Program-made: the position numbers and the translations under genes
From: Marixanthomonas sp. SCSIO 43207
GTDB lineage: Bacteria > Bacteroidota > Bacteroidia > Flavobacteriales > Flavobacteriaceae
Assembly: GCF_019904255.1 (NCBI RefSeq)
Contig: NZ_CP063203.1
Span: 806,001-870,000 of the forward strand
Reading direction: 5' to 3'
DNA length: 64,000 bases
Shown: in pieces, positions 35,745 to 44,741 of the stretch
Position numbering within the stretch: the stretch's first letter is position 1
How the letters are laid out: each line of letters opens with the position of its first letter
Notes under the pieces: generated by a model
Databases searched by the model: none
What the model saw: only the letters and a program-made list of their open reading frames with translations
Told to the model about the DNA's origin: nothing

Positions 35745-35936
35745 TTACGCTGCGAATAATGCAGCAAATCCAATACCTTCAATAAGCGCCGCTGCAATAA
35801 GCATCGCTGTTTGAATTTTACCAGAAGCTTCAGGCTGACGTGCAATCGCTTCCATAGCTTGACCACCGATTCTACCGATACCAAGACCAGCTCCGATTAC
35901 GATTAAACCTGCTCCTACAATTGTTGGGATTTCCAT
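35745..35936 (-). CDS. atpE: F1F0-ATP synthase subunit c
   Basis: A 63-residue hairpin of two transmembrane helices joined by the polar loop ARQPEA; the ion-binding carboxylate is E53 in LIEGIGFAAL. Glycine-rich helix 1 (GAGLIVIGAGLGIGRIGG) packs the c-ring. ATG start; between atpB and atpF. Confidence 0.97.
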   Translation of the reverse strand: MEIPTIVGAGLIVIGAGLGIGRIGGQAMEAIARQPEASGKIQTAMLIAAALIEGIGFAALFAA

Positions 35937-35969
35937 AATATATATAATTAAAAATTAAACGTTCAAAAA

Positions 35970-37061
35970 TTAGTGTGCTTCTTCATTTGCCATACCAAAG
36001 TATAGCGCCGATAACATTGTAAATATGTATGCTTGTAAAGCTGCTACTAACAACTCTAATATCGCTAAACCAAATGCCAACCCGAAAGAAAGTGAACTTC
36101 CTAACCAGTTTTTAAATATAAACATTAATGCAATGATACTCATTAATACTACGTGACCTGCAGTCATGTTTGCATATAGACGAATCATTAATGAAAAAGG
36201 CTTGATAAATACACCTAATAATTCAATAGGCGCTAGCACAATACGCATTAACTTAGGAACACCTGGCATCCAAAAGATGTGGCCCCAATAGTTTTTGTTT
36301 GCTGTAAATTGAGTGATTAAGAATGTAAGCAATGCTAATCCAAATGTAACAGCAATGTTTCCTGTAACATTTACCCCTAGTGGAGTCATTCCTAATAAAT
36401 TTAAAAACCAAATAAAGAAGAAAATGGTTAACAAGAAACTCATATACTTTTTGTATTTCTTTTCTCCAATATTAGGTATAGCTATCTCGTCTCTTACAAA
36501 TAAAACCAACGGCTCTAAAAATCTTCCTACTCCACTTGGCATTCCTTTATTTTTCTTATATGATTTTGCAAGCGCACGGAACAAGAAAAACATCAATACT
36601 GAAACCAACAACATAGTCACTACATTCTTGGTAATTGAAAAGTCTAATGGCTTCTCGTTTGTAGCGTGACCTTCTTCATCATAATTAATGTCTCCAGAAG
36701 CGTTTGTTTTGTATATTTTATTATGATACAACTTGTAATAGTTACCATCTACCTCAGCAACTGTATTACCGTGATTAAATTTTGAAGAAGAAAAAACTTT
36801 CAATCCTTCATCAAAAATAATTACCGGCAGTGGAAAACCATAATACTTACCTTCTTCTTCATCTGAGAAGAATGTAAAATCATACGAGTCTAACAAGTGA
36901 TGGTTAATATACTCTTGTATCTCAGATTTTTTATCGCTGTCTTCTTGCTCGGTAAGTTCATGGGTTTGAAGGTTCTCTTCAACGTCTTGAGCATAGGTTG
37001 TAGTAAAACCTGCTAATAATACTACTACAAATAAAATCTTAACTATAAATGGCTTTTGCAT
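35970..37061 (-). CDS. atpB: F1F0-ATP synthase subunit a with N-terminal signal peptide and extension
   Basis: A 363-residue proton-channel subunit, longer than the roughly 250-270 usual in Proteobacteria. It starts MQKPFIVKILFVVVLLAG with a signal peptide ending TYAQ, then about 110 mostly polar residues before the first channel helix (VVTMLLVSVLMFFLFRALA). The essential Arg is in MIRLYANMTAGHVVL. The signal peptide and periplasmic extension are typical of Bacteroidota AtpB. The frame can be extended three codons to a TTG; ATG 37061 is preferred. Confidence 0.96.
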   Translation of the reverse strand: MQKPFIVKILFVVVLLAGFTTTYAQDVEENLQTHELTEQEDSDKKSEIQEYINHHLLDSYDFTFFSDEEEGKYYGFPLPVIIFDEGLKVFSSSKFNHGNTVAEVDGNYYKLYHNKIYKTNASGDINYDEEGHATNEKPLDFSITKNVVTMLLVSVLMFFLFRALAKSYKKNKGMPSGVGRFLEPLVLFVRDEIAIPNIGEKKYKKYMSFLLTIFFFIWFLNLLGMTPLGVNVTGNIAVTFGLALLTFLITQFTANKNYWGHIFWMPGVPKLMRIVLAPIELLGVFIKPFSLMIRLYANMTAGHVVLMSIIALMFIFKNWLGSSLSFGLAFGLAILELLVAALQAYIFTMLSALYFGMANEEAH

Positions 37062-37160
37062 AATACACAAATAGTGATGTCCTTAAAATCGGTGCAAAAA
37101 TACAGTTATATATTTTATTGTGAAAAGAAATTTGAGTCTTTTTTTCAAGACACGTAAGTA

Positions 37161-37547
37161 TCAATATACTTGATTATTAAGCTGTTTGGAGAGATAGCCC
37201 ACTTCTAAAGCCAAACAGACCGCATAAGGAACAAAAAAAGTGACAAATTCAATGGTCTGCATATTGTCGTCTGCATTGTAAAAAGGATAGAATACTACAA
37301 AGAACACAATAAATTTTAAACCACTTCCGGCCATAAAAATAAAACCTGCTTGAGAAGATTTTTTATTAAGTGCTCGTTGCATTACAAACAAAATGATTCC
37401 TGCCAAAATAAAATTAACAATATATGACAACAATATTTTGTTTTCAAAAAGCGGAAGGTTTAAGTATGTTAAAACACCAAGATGAATAAAAAATACTGCT
37501 ATTAATATTCCTGCAAGAATAGCTAAAAACTTAAAACTCTGGACCAT
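37161..37547 (-). CDS. Small four-helix membrane protein in the atp operon
   Basis: A 128-residue protein with four predicted transmembrane helices (KFLAILAGILIAVFFIHLG, SYIVNFILAGIILFV, GSGLKFIVFFVVFYPFY, FFVPYAVCLALEVGYL). It occupies the position of atpI-type accessory genes between atpZ and atpB and probably belongs to a flavobacterial DUF found only there; I believe it is DUF6168 but cannot confirm. A role in assembly of the ATP synthase is inferred from position. ATG start; 2-base gap from atpZ. Confidence 0.75.
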   Translation of the reverse strand: MVQSFKFLAILAGILIAVFFIHLGVLTYLNLPLFENKILLSYIVNFILAGIILFVMQRALNKKSSQAGFIFMAGSGLKFIVFFVVFYPFYNADDNMQTIEFVTFFVPYAVCLALEVGYLSKQLNNQVY

Positions 37548-37549
37548 TA

Positions 37550-37765
37550 CTATTTATTAAGTCTGTTGGTTTGTTTTACTACCAAATATAAAGATAAGGC
37601 TACTCCCAAAAGAGTTCCGAGGATTAAGTATAGCTTTCCTCCTTCGTTATATTTTGAATCAAGCCATTGACCGCCTCGCACAAAAAGATAGATAATCACA
37701 GCCATTTCTATAGCTATGGCGCTAAGTGCAGCCCACCGTCTTAAATTATTGTTATTATTGCCCAC
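37550..37765 (-). CDS. atpZ: AtpZ/AtpI family accessory protein
   Basis: A 71-residue protein with two transmembrane helices (LSAIAIEMAVIIYLFVRGG and LYLILGTLLGVALSLYLVV) separated by the QWLDSKY motif typical of AtpZ/AtpI, proposed to help c-ring assembly or Mg/Ca supply. GTG start. Two bases after the bactofilin stop and two before the next gene. Confidence 0.85.
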   Translation of the reverse strand: MGNNNNNLRRWAALSAIAIEMAVIIYLFVRGGQWLDSKYNEGGKLYLILGTLLGVALSLYLVVKQTNRLNK

Positions 37766-37767
37766 AG

Positions 37768-38238
37768 CTATTTAAGTGGTTCTGTAGCTTTTTTGGCACG
37801 CTGTTGTCGATCATACGGACTTGGCTTAGGGTTGTTGGCTTCTTTTGCCAAAGGCGTATTGTCTTTTTTTGCTTCTTTTTGAGAGCCTTTCATTACACAC
37901 GAAGCATTAAAAGTAGCTCCTGGCTCTACTGCAAGTTTACCTACAACAACTTCGCCTTCTATAACAGCAGTAGACTTTAATGACAATGTACCTGTTACAT
38001 CTAGACTCCCTTCAAATTTACCTTCTATATCTGCATTTTCACATGTTAACGTACCATTAATTAAACCTGTTTTGCCTACAACTACTTTTGAAGGAGTATT
38101 GACGTTTCCATTAATTGTACCGTCTATTCTGAAAAAACCTTTAGATACTATATCACCTTGCAGTGTGGTTCCTTCGTTTATCCGGTTTTGAGCACCGCTG
38201 GGGTCATGTGCTGTTTTGTCTTTTTTTTCTGAAAACAT
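37768..38238 (-). CDS. Bactofilin (polymer-forming cytoskeletal protein)
   Basis: A 156-residue bactofilin. The central domain (about 20-115) shows the hydrophobic/glycine periodicity of the right-handed beta-helix (TTLQGDIVSKGFFRIDGTING, GTLTCENADIEGKFEGSLDV) flanked by short polar tails. Bactofilins polymerise without nucleotide and position envelope machines. ATG start. It sits between porW and atpZ in one strand-wise unit. Confidence 0.93.
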   Translation of the reverse strand: MFSEKKDKTAHDPSGAQNRINEGTTLQGDIVSKGFFRIDGTINGNVNTPSKVVVGKTGLINGTLTCENADIEGKFEGSLDVTGTLSLKSTAVIEGEVVVGKLAVEPGATFNASCVMKGSQKEAKKDNTPLAKEANNPKPSPYDRQQRAKKATEPLK

Positions 38239-38266
38239 ACGTTTAGGTTTTAAAGGTTATTGCTTT

Positions 38267-40822
38267 CTATTTTATTGTTTCATTTGAATTAAGATATGCA
38301 TCTAAATTTTTATGAATTTGAATAATCTTATAGTTTGGTGTAGCTATTTCAAAAGAAGGCTTTTTAATTTTATAGTTTTTATTCTCTTTTAAAACTTGAG
38401 TAAAGTTTTTACCGCCGTTCTTTGTGTTGAGACCATGAATTACCACTAGCTTGGTGTCTGTGGTGTAATAATCTAAAGAAACACTCATATTGGTATATCG
38501 ATAATCTTCAATTGCTTTGCCTATCTTTTCTTTTAGTTTTTGAGCGTCTTCAGCTTCGGTACTGTCAAATGTATAAACTACTTTCCAACTTTTTGCTTCT
38601 TCATCGGGTACAAATTCGGTTGAATCTAGATTGGGCAATACTTTTGAGTACATTTGCTCAGCTTGTTTTCCTTCTTTAGAGTTAGGATAGTTTAACGAAA
38701 CATAGTTTAATGCTTTTTTATACGCTTCAAATCCTTGTTGACGTCCTATTGCTGTAGCTTTAAGTAATTCAAACTTTGGTACTATTTCTGTGCCGGTGTA
38801 TTGAGCAATATAATTGTCGCTTTGTTCAATTACGTAATCATATTTAGATGCTTCAAACTCTTCATACAATTGATTGTATTTAAATTCTGGGCTAGATTCA
38901 TCATTTGCTAGAGCTGTATTTGGGTTTTTTAATATTTCAGCATAGCGTGAATCTGGGTGATTTGTTATGATGTTGTTTTTATATTTTGTTGCCAGTGATT
39001 CGTTTTCATTCAAAGTATAAATCTTATACAAATTATATTTTGACGGAAGCACTAATCGCTCTTCTGGATTGTAGGTTAACAATTTTTCTAGGCGGTCTGT
39101 TGCGAGGCCGTATTCTTTAAACTTCTCTTTATAAATTAACCCTAATTGATAATAGGCAAAATCTCTATCGCCAATTAAGCTGTCTATGACTTTTTGATCT
39201 GTAGGTATTTTTGAAATATAGGTTTGAGGATCAAATCGTTTGTTACCTGCTATAATTTCGGCAGGAGCGGTTTCTTCTTCTTCAATTAAAGATGATTTCT
39301 TTTCAGAACGTCTCCAGTTATCTTCTAGTTTACGGTTACCCCATATTTTCTGAAATTGTTGTTTACCAAATGCAACTGTTGTTGAGTTGTAAAAGTAAAA
39401 AGTTGCTCCGTTTTGGTTTGGCCCACCTGCTTTTGAGTTTTTGGTATAAAACTCATTGTTTGCAATTGCTTGTTCTTGCTTTGCATTTGCAATTGAGTCT
39501 GCTACGGCTTGTTCTTTAAGTTTTGTTGTGTAGTTGGTAAAATAAGCCAGCTGTTCTGCTTCGGTCATATTTGTAAAGCGTAAAATACTGTCATTTTTTA
39601 TGGCAATGTCTTCATACTTGATAACATCATCAAGGTTTTCACGCTTTTTCTTTATACGACGGTATTTTTTTGTGTTTTCTTCAAGATTGGTAAGCGTACT
39701 GTCATAATACGCACCTGCTGTTTTATAATTGGTAGCGTCAAAATTAATAACAGCTAGTGTTTCATAATTAATTGATTGAAGGGTTTTATCTAGTGATTTT
39801 TCCTGAATAGACTTATTATAGTAGCTTACGGCCGTTTCAATACTGTCAATATTATAATAGTACTCACCTATCTGATTGTATATCTTATCTAGGTATGGAC
39901 GGTTTTCTCTATCTTCAGCAAGCTCTTGTAAGAAAGTTAAAAAAGCTGTTTTGTCTTCGTTTTCATAATCAAAATTTCTGGCTTTGGCTATATGAGCATT
40001 AATCATGTAGACACGCGGTGATTTTCTGTTAAGCTCAATAACTTGATCAAAAGCCATGTTTGCACTATCTCGTTCTCCTACACGATTATATAATTGTCCT
40101 TTGATGTAGTTATAACGCCCTTTGAGTTCATTTTTCTTAACTTTTTCTGAAGCAACTTTCATATAAGGTAATGCTTCAGGGATTGAATCCATTTTAATGT
40201 ATGCTTCGGCCATAATTGCTGCAACATCTGCTAGTTCTTCATCATCCATCTCAATTTGCTCGCGCTCAACGTCTTCTAGCAATTCTTGTAAGCTTTCTAA
40301 TGCAATTTCTTCGTTATTTAATCGAATGTTGGCTTTTGCTTTCCATACGTTAGCATTGGTAATATTGTTACTAGTAGGGTAACGGTCTAGAATAAAGTTA
40401 AAAGCATCCATTGCAGGGATAAAACGCTCATCATAATAGCGGGCTTTCCCCAAAAGCATATAGGCCTCATCTATTTGAGGGTTGTGTTCTTTTTGGTTTA
40501 CATAAACAGAGTGTTTTTGAATAGCTTTTGCTGCTTTTTCTTCTGCTCTGCTGAAGTTTGGGTTTTTTGATTCACCAGGTAACGTAGCATTTTCATTGAG
40601 ATCAATGCGCTCTACAGGAAGTATTTCCCAAAAATTATCGCGAAAAGTAGTTGCTAGTTCTTCTTTGCCGTCTTCAAACGCCAAATTTCCATTGTAAAGC
40701 GTATTATATTCTGCAGTAACTGCGTGAAAATTACGGCTTAAAAAAGTATTCTTTTTACGTGAACACGCTGCTAATAAAATAACAGCCAAGAAAAATAAAG
40801 TAGTTTTATATATGCCTTTCAA
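38267..40822 (-). CDS. porW: Type IX secretion/gliding lipoprotein PorW (SprE)
   Basis: An 851-residue TPR lipoprotein. Signal MKGIYKTTLFFLAVILLAAC with lipidated C20; the following NTFLSRNFHAVTAEYNTLYNG is the hallmark start of PorW/SprE. Many TPR-like helix pairs cover about 60-450 and again 550-740, and a C-terminal domain (about 770-851) follows. PorW is required for T9SS and gliding, linking the PorLM motor to the translocon. The start is TTG (40820-40822); no other start fits the signal peptide, although the same bases also match a -7 box. Likely first gene of the porW-bactofilin-atp unit. Confidence 0.9.
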   Translation of the reverse strand: MKGIYKTTLFFLAVILLAACSRKKNTFLSRNFHAVTAEYNTLYNGNLAFEDGKEELATTFRDNFWEILPVERIDLNENATLPGESKNPNFSRAEEKAAKAIQKHSVYVNQKEHNPQIDEAYMLLGKARYYDERFIPAMDAFNFILDRYPTSNNITNANVWKAKANIRLNNEEIALESLQELLEDVEREQIEMDDEELADVAAIMAEAYIKMDSIPEALPYMKVASEKVKKNELKGRYNYIKGQLYNRVGERDSANMAFDQVIELNRKSPRVYMINAHIAKARNFDYENEDKTAFLTFLQELAEDRENRPYLDKIYNQIGEYYYNIDSIETAVSYYNKSIQEKSLDKTLQSINYETLAVINFDATNYKTAGAYYDSTLTNLEENTKKYRRIKKKRENLDDVIKYEDIAIKNDSILRFTNMTEAEQLAYFTNYTTKLKEQAVADSIANAKQEQAIANNEFYTKNSKAGGPNQNGATFYFYNSTTVAFGKQQFQKIWGNRKLEDNWRRSEKKSSLIEEEETAPAEIIAGNKRFDPQTYISKIPTDQKVIDSLIGDRDFAYYQLGLIYKEKFKEYGLATDRLEKLLTYNPEERLVLPSKYNLYKIYTLNENESLATKYKNNIITNHPDSRYAEILKNPNTALANDESSPEFKYNQLYEEFEASKYDYVIEQSDNYIAQYTGTEIVPKFELLKATAIGRQQGFEAYKKALNYVSLNYPNSKEGKQAEQMYSKVLPNLDSTEFVPDEEAKSWKVVYTFDSTEAEDAQKLKEKIGKAIEDYRYTNMSVSLDYYTTDTKLVVIHGLNTKNGGKNFTQVLKENKNYKIKKPSFEIATPNYKIIQIHKNLDAYLNSNETIK

Positions 40823-40961
40823 AATTATGTCAATTTATTATGATACTGTAACTTAAAAGCATTGCTTTTAGTATATAAAAACAAGAAATAAGCTGTAAAA
40901 ATAAGGTTCTTTTTGATTTATATAGGTTTATAACGTTAAAAATTGGTTGTAATTGGCTTAT

Positions 40962-40996
40962 TTGTATTCTTTACAAAATTTTCCTTTGTAAGTTTG
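40962..40996 (+). promoter_or_regulatory. Promoter candidate of the PaaE-like reductase
   Basis: -7 TAAGTTTG (40989-40996) with a TTG at 40962-40964; the 24-base spacing is one base longer than usual. Transcript start near 41002, 12 bases before the ATG. Confidence 0.38.
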
Positions 40997-41013
40997 CCAA
41001 AAAATTGAAAATT

Positions 41014-42075
41014 ATGAGTGGCTTTTATTCGCTACCCGTTTCTGATATTACTAAAGAAACACCCAATTCAGTATCAATAACATTTAGTATTCCTAATGAA
41101 TTAAAAGATACATTTTCTTTTAAAGCAGGACAGTACATTACCATAAAACATAAGTTTAAAGACACCGAAATACGCCGTGCTTACTCTATTTGTTGCAGTC
41201 CAGATGACGACAAAATTAAAGTAGGTGTTAAACAAGTAGATGGCGGAGTGTTTTCGGTTTTTGCCAACTCAAAACTTAAAGTAGGTGACACCCTAGAAGT
41301 TCTTCCTCCTGAAGGAAAGTTTGTTTTTGACCCTACAAATGAAGAAAACGGAACTATCTCAAATAATTATGCTGCATTTGTGGCAGGAAGTGGAATTACA
41401 CCTGTTCTTTCTATTGTAAAAACCGTTTTAAAAGAAGTACCAGATAGTACCTTTTTATTGGTTTATGGGAACAAATCACTTTCTGAAACCATGTTTCATT
41501 CTGAAATATTAGCGCTTCAAAAACAATATAAAGACCGTCTTTTTGTTGAGTTTGTTTACAGTAGAAAACTTGAGAATGATGCCCTTTTTGGCAGAATTGA
41601 ACGCTCAACCGTTAATTTATTACTTAAAAATAAATTTAAAGACACTCGTTTTAATTCATTTTATCTATGTGGTCCTGAGCCAATGATTGATGCTGTTTCA
41701 TCAACCTTGAAGGAAAATGGAATTAATGAAAAACAAATACTATTTGAGCTTTTTAGCACTTCAGAAAAAGGCCTTTTAACGCAATCACACGATGGCAATA
41801 CTGCTATCACAATCACACTTGATGACGAGGTAGAAACGTTTTCAATGTCACAGAAAAAATCAATTTTAGATGCGGCATTAGATCACGATATGGATCCACC
41901 TTACTCTTGCCAAGGCGGTATTTGTAGTACCTGTATTGCTCGTATTACTGAAGGAAAAGCTGAAATGCGAAAAAATCAAATTTTAACAGATGATGAAATT
42001 GCAGATGGTTTAATTTTAACCTGTCAAGCACACCCTACCACTACTACCATTGCTGTAGACTATGATGATGTGTAA
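41014..42075 (+). CDS. Ferredoxin-NADP reductase-type oxidoreductase, PaaE-like
   Basis: A 353-residue flavin/iron-sulfur reductase: FAD-binding domain (1-105; RAYSICCSP), NAD-binding domain (about 115-240; VAGSGITPVLSIVKTVL, YLCGPEPMIDAV) and a C-terminal plant-type 2Fe-2S domain (about 262-353; CQGGICSTCIA and LTCQAHP hold the four Cys). It is closest to PaaE, the reductase of phenylacetyl-CoA epoxidase, but no paaABCD genes are near, so it may serve another oxygenase. ATG 41014 preferred over a TTG three codons upstream. Confidence 0.85.
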   Translation: MSGFYSLPVSDITKETPNSVSITFSIPNELKDTFSFKAGQYITIKHKFKDTEIRRAYSICCSPDDDKIKVGVKQVDGGVFSVFANSKLKVGDTLEVLPPEGKFVFDPTNEENGTISNNYAAFVAGSGITPVLSIVKTVLKEVPDSTFLLVYGNKSLSETMFHSEILALQKQYKDRLFVEFVYSRKLENDALFGRIERSTVNLLLKNKFKDTRFNSFYLCGPEPMIDAVSSTLKENGINEKQILFELFSTSEKGLLTQSHDGNTAITITLDDEVETFSMSQKKSILDAALDHDMDPPYSCQGGICSTCIARITEGKAEMRKNQILTDDEIADGLILTCQAHPTTTTIAVDYDDV

Positions 42076-42077
42076 CA

Positions 42078-43109
42078 CTAAACTATCTTTAAAACTGTAT
42101 TTATAATTTTATCTGGCGTAATGCTTTCTATGGCATGTTCATACCCTTCCGGAAATTTATTACCGTAGATTGAAGTAGGTATAAGAGGATATTGCTCTCT
42201 ATTGGCTGTTATTTGATGTGCCATTGGCTGATTAAAAGGGACAAAACCCGCAAACGGATGGGTTACACCCCAAAGTGTAATAACAGGAATACCAAACATA
42301 GCTGCCAAATGACCATTGCCGCTATCCATAGCAAGCATTCCGTCTAGGTTTGATATTAAAGCCAATTCTTCCTCAAAGGTTAATTGTCCGGCTACATTTT
42401 CTACGTTTTTATAATTTGAAGCTATATTTTTGAGGGTTTCTTCTTCTTGCTTTCCGCCTCCAAAGAGAAATATTTTAAACGTGTCTGTTACGTTTAATTT
42501 AGAAATAACCTCTTCCATTGCTTGTAGTGGATACATCTTACTTTTAAAAGCTGCAAAAGGAGCAATTCCTAAAGCCTTTTTGGTGTGTTTACCAATCAAG
42601 CTGTATAATCTTCTATTAAGCGTCTGTCTTTCAGGAAATGTATGTTTTGATAAATCAATTGGGTATCCCAACTTTTCAAAAACTGAAGCGTAGCGTTGAT
42701 GTGTTGTTTTTAATTGTACAAAGTTTTTATTTTCTGAAGCTGTAAGTTGTTTTTTTTCGGCTCTTCCTTTATCAATCGTTGCAACTTTATAGCCTTGTAA
42801 CCGTAAATAATTTGAAATTATTTTTGACCGTATTACATTGTGCAAATCGGCTACAGCATCAATTTGATTTGCTTTTGCTTGGTTGGCTAACTTTAACAGA
42901 CCAAAGTTTTTGTGTTTTCCATAAACCTCTGCTTCTATAAAATGAATAGAGGGAATTGTGTTGAAAAACGGTTTAAAATGTTTTTTTGAAACAACAGTAA
43001 GTTTTACTTCTGGATAGGTTTCAGTAAAAACACGTAAAACGGGAACGGTCATCGCCACATCGCCCATAGCCGAAAAACGAATTACCAGAATGTGTTTTGG
43101 TTTCTGCAA
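42078..43109 (-). CDS. Glycosyltransferase family 9 (heptosyltransferase-like)
   Basis: A 343-residue GT9 enzyme. The start HILVIRFSAMGDVAMTVPVL is the family signature (RxxxxGD), with AVADLHNVIRSKIISNYLR and MDSGNGHLAAMFGIPVITLWG near the nucleotide-sugar site. GT9 enzymes add heptose or related sugars to the lipopolysaccharide core. TTG start; no ATG is available nearby. It is the last gene of the 46.3-42.1 kb minus-strand unit, 20 bases after the DUF4254 gene, and its stop is 3 bases from the converging reductase stop. Confidence 0.9.
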   Translation of the reverse strand: MQKPKHILVIRFSAMGDVAMTVPVLRVFTETYPEVKLTVVSKKHFKPFFNTIPSIHFIEAEVYGKHKNFGLLKLANQAKANQIDAVADLHNVIRSKIISNYLRLQGYKVATIDKGRAEKKQLTASENKNFVQLKTTHQRYASVFEKLGYPIDLSKHTFPERQTLNRRLYSLIGKHTKKALGIAPFAAFKSKMYPLQAMEEVISKLNVTDTFKIFLFGGGKQEEETLKNIASNYKNVENVAGQLTFEEELALISNLDGMLAMDSGNGHLAAMFGIPVITLWGVTHPFAGFVPFNQPMAHQITANREQYPLIPTSIYGNKFPEGYEHAIESITPDKIINTVLKIV

Positions 43110-43129
43110 AGTGAAAAATATGTGCCGTG

Positions 43130-43738
43130 TTATTTTTCGCCCCTTAAAACAGGGTTTAACTCATCATCATTATACATTTTCATCTGTTTGTATACCTTCA
43201 TATACTTATCTCCATTGGCTATATCTTCCAGTAATTGATTGATAGCAGAACTTAGGTCTACTCGTTGTTCTAGTAAAATATCGAGTTTTGCTTTACAAGC
43301 AATTTTATGTTTTTGAGAAGCATCTTCACGAGTGGCTTCTTCATTCATGTGATAGATTTTAAGAGCTAGAATGGATAACCTATCAATCCCCCAAGCTGGA
43401 CTTTCAGTGTTTATGGTAGCATTATCCTTAACTTTTACGTCTTTAAATTTTTCAAGAAAATAGCTATCAATATATTCTACTGTATCGGTACGATCTTGAT
43501 TTGAAGCATCAATCTTTCTCTTAAGCAATAGAGCACCTGCAGGATCGATGTTTGGGTCACGAATTATATCTTCATAGTGCCATTGTACCGTATCAATCCA
43601 GCATTTTCTGTATAATAAATGTTCTATTAACTCTGAGTTTTTATCATACGGGTTTTTAAACGGTTGATCTACTTGATCAATCACATGATAAGTTTCTATT
43701 ACTTCTTGAAATATTTTGTTGGCTTTGTCGCTAAACAT
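43130..43738 (-). CDS. DUF4254 domain-containing protein
   Basis: A 202-residue, largely helical cytoplasmic protein. LLYRKCWIDTVQWHYEDIIRDP and ESPAWGIDRLSILALKIYHM match the DUF4254 family, which in Bacteroidota is regularly found beside GT9 glycosyltransferases. The biochemical role is unknown. ATG start; 4 bases after the methyltransferase stop. Confidence 0.85.
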   Translation of the reverse strand: MFSDKANKIFQEVIETYHVIDQVDQPFKNPYDKNSELIEHLLYRKCWIDTVQWHYEDIIRDPNIDPAGALLLKRKIDASNQDRTDTVEYIDSYFLEKFKDVKVKDNATINTESPAWGIDRLSILALKIYHMNEEATREDASQKHKIACKAKLDILLEQRVDLSSAINQLLEDIANGDKYMKVYKQMKMYNDDELNPVLRGEK

Positions 43739-43742
43739 AATT

Positions 43743-44741
43743 TTATTTTTTTTCTAAAATGTGTAAATATTCAAAGGTTTCTGCGGCCTTATGGTTTCTG
43801 TTTTCGGTTTTATCTGCTTTAAAACGTTGGTATTTTTTTGTTTTCAAGGTATATTTCCCAAAACGTTTCATAACTTGTTTTACCTCCTCTTTGCTCATCA
43901 AACCTTCATTATTATAACTTAAAAAAACATAATTGAATTGTGCATTTTCAAGTAACTCGGTAAAAGATTCTACTACTTCACCTTTTTTACAATAATTGCT
44001 TTTAAAATAGGAGCGTAAGCCGGTTTTCCCTTTTGGTACAAAGGTATCATATTTTGCAATAGTATTGAGCAAATGATAATTAGCTCCATATTGCCGAGCA
44101 TTGTACGGTGGATCTAAATATAAAATGTCACCTTTAATATTCTTTATCAATTGGTTGCTATCTTGCTGAAAAACTTGATGCGCATGTTTTGTTTTCTGAA
44201 AATCTGCCGGTTTAATAATCAACTTTTTTGCTGCAGAAGCTTTTATTTTTTTTAAAAAAGCTCCGTACACCGAAGCTGTATTTGCAACCTTATCAGCACT
44301 TTCCAACAAAGAAGCCAATAAAAAATAATATTGATCTTCACTAATTTCTGAAGCGTTTCGCCACGTTTCAATTTGTTGACGAGCAGCATCTATTTTTTGA
44401 CCATTTTCTGATGTAAAGTAAAGTCTTCCGGCTTCTCCTCCTTGCGCATAGTTTTTGAAAATAAACCCTTTAAGTCCTTTTAAATCGTTGAGTTGAGACA
44501 AATATTCTTCTGAAATTATTTCAGTATGGTTACCAATGTAGTTTCTATTCAACACATAGCTGTAAAACTCTACATCATTGGCAATTACTTGTTTTACGTG
44601 TGGCTTAAACGTGCGGCCTACAATACCGGTACCAGCAAACAAATCACAAAAAATTTTTTCAGATAAATCTTGTCCGCAGACTGAAGTAACTGTGTCAAAA
44701 ATAAAGGAAGAGAGTTTATGTTTGGAGCCTATGTAATTCAT
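43743..44741 (-). CDS. DNA adenine N6-methyltransferase, D12 class
   Basis: A 332-residue DNA methyltransferase. Order of motifs is alpha-type: MNYIGSKHKLSSFI at the N-terminus, SAM-binding DLFAGTGIVG (34-41), and catalytic DPPY (210-213) followed by NARQYGANYHLL. It methylates adenine N6 at an unknown site. ATG at 44741 overlaps the stop of the upstream gene as ATGA; a TTG four codons further up is less likely. Together with that upstream gene it may be a restriction-modification pair; alone it would be an orphan methyltransferase. Confidence 0.92.
   Translation of the reverse strand: MNYIGSKHKLSSFIFDTVTSVCGQDLSEKIFCDLFAGTGIVGRTFKPHVKQVIANDVEFYSYVLNRNYIGNHTEIISEEYLSQLNDLKGLKGFIFKNYAQGGEAGRLYFTSENGQKIDAARQQIETWRNASEISEDQYYFLLASLLESADKVANTASVYGAFLKKIKASAAKKLIIKPADFQKTKHAHQVFQQDSNQLIKNIKGDILYLDPPYNARQYGANYHLLNTIAKYDTFVPKGKTGLRSYFKSNYCKKGEVVESFTELLENAQFNYVFLSYNNEGLMSKEEVKQVMKRFGKYTLKTKKYQRFKADKTENRNHKAAETFEYLHILEKK

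Noticed and set aside
40855-40869. Short palindrome AAAAGC/GCTTTT upstream of porW
   Set aside because: Only 6 base pairs with a 3-base loop in AT-rich DNA; no tail and no gene that needs it.
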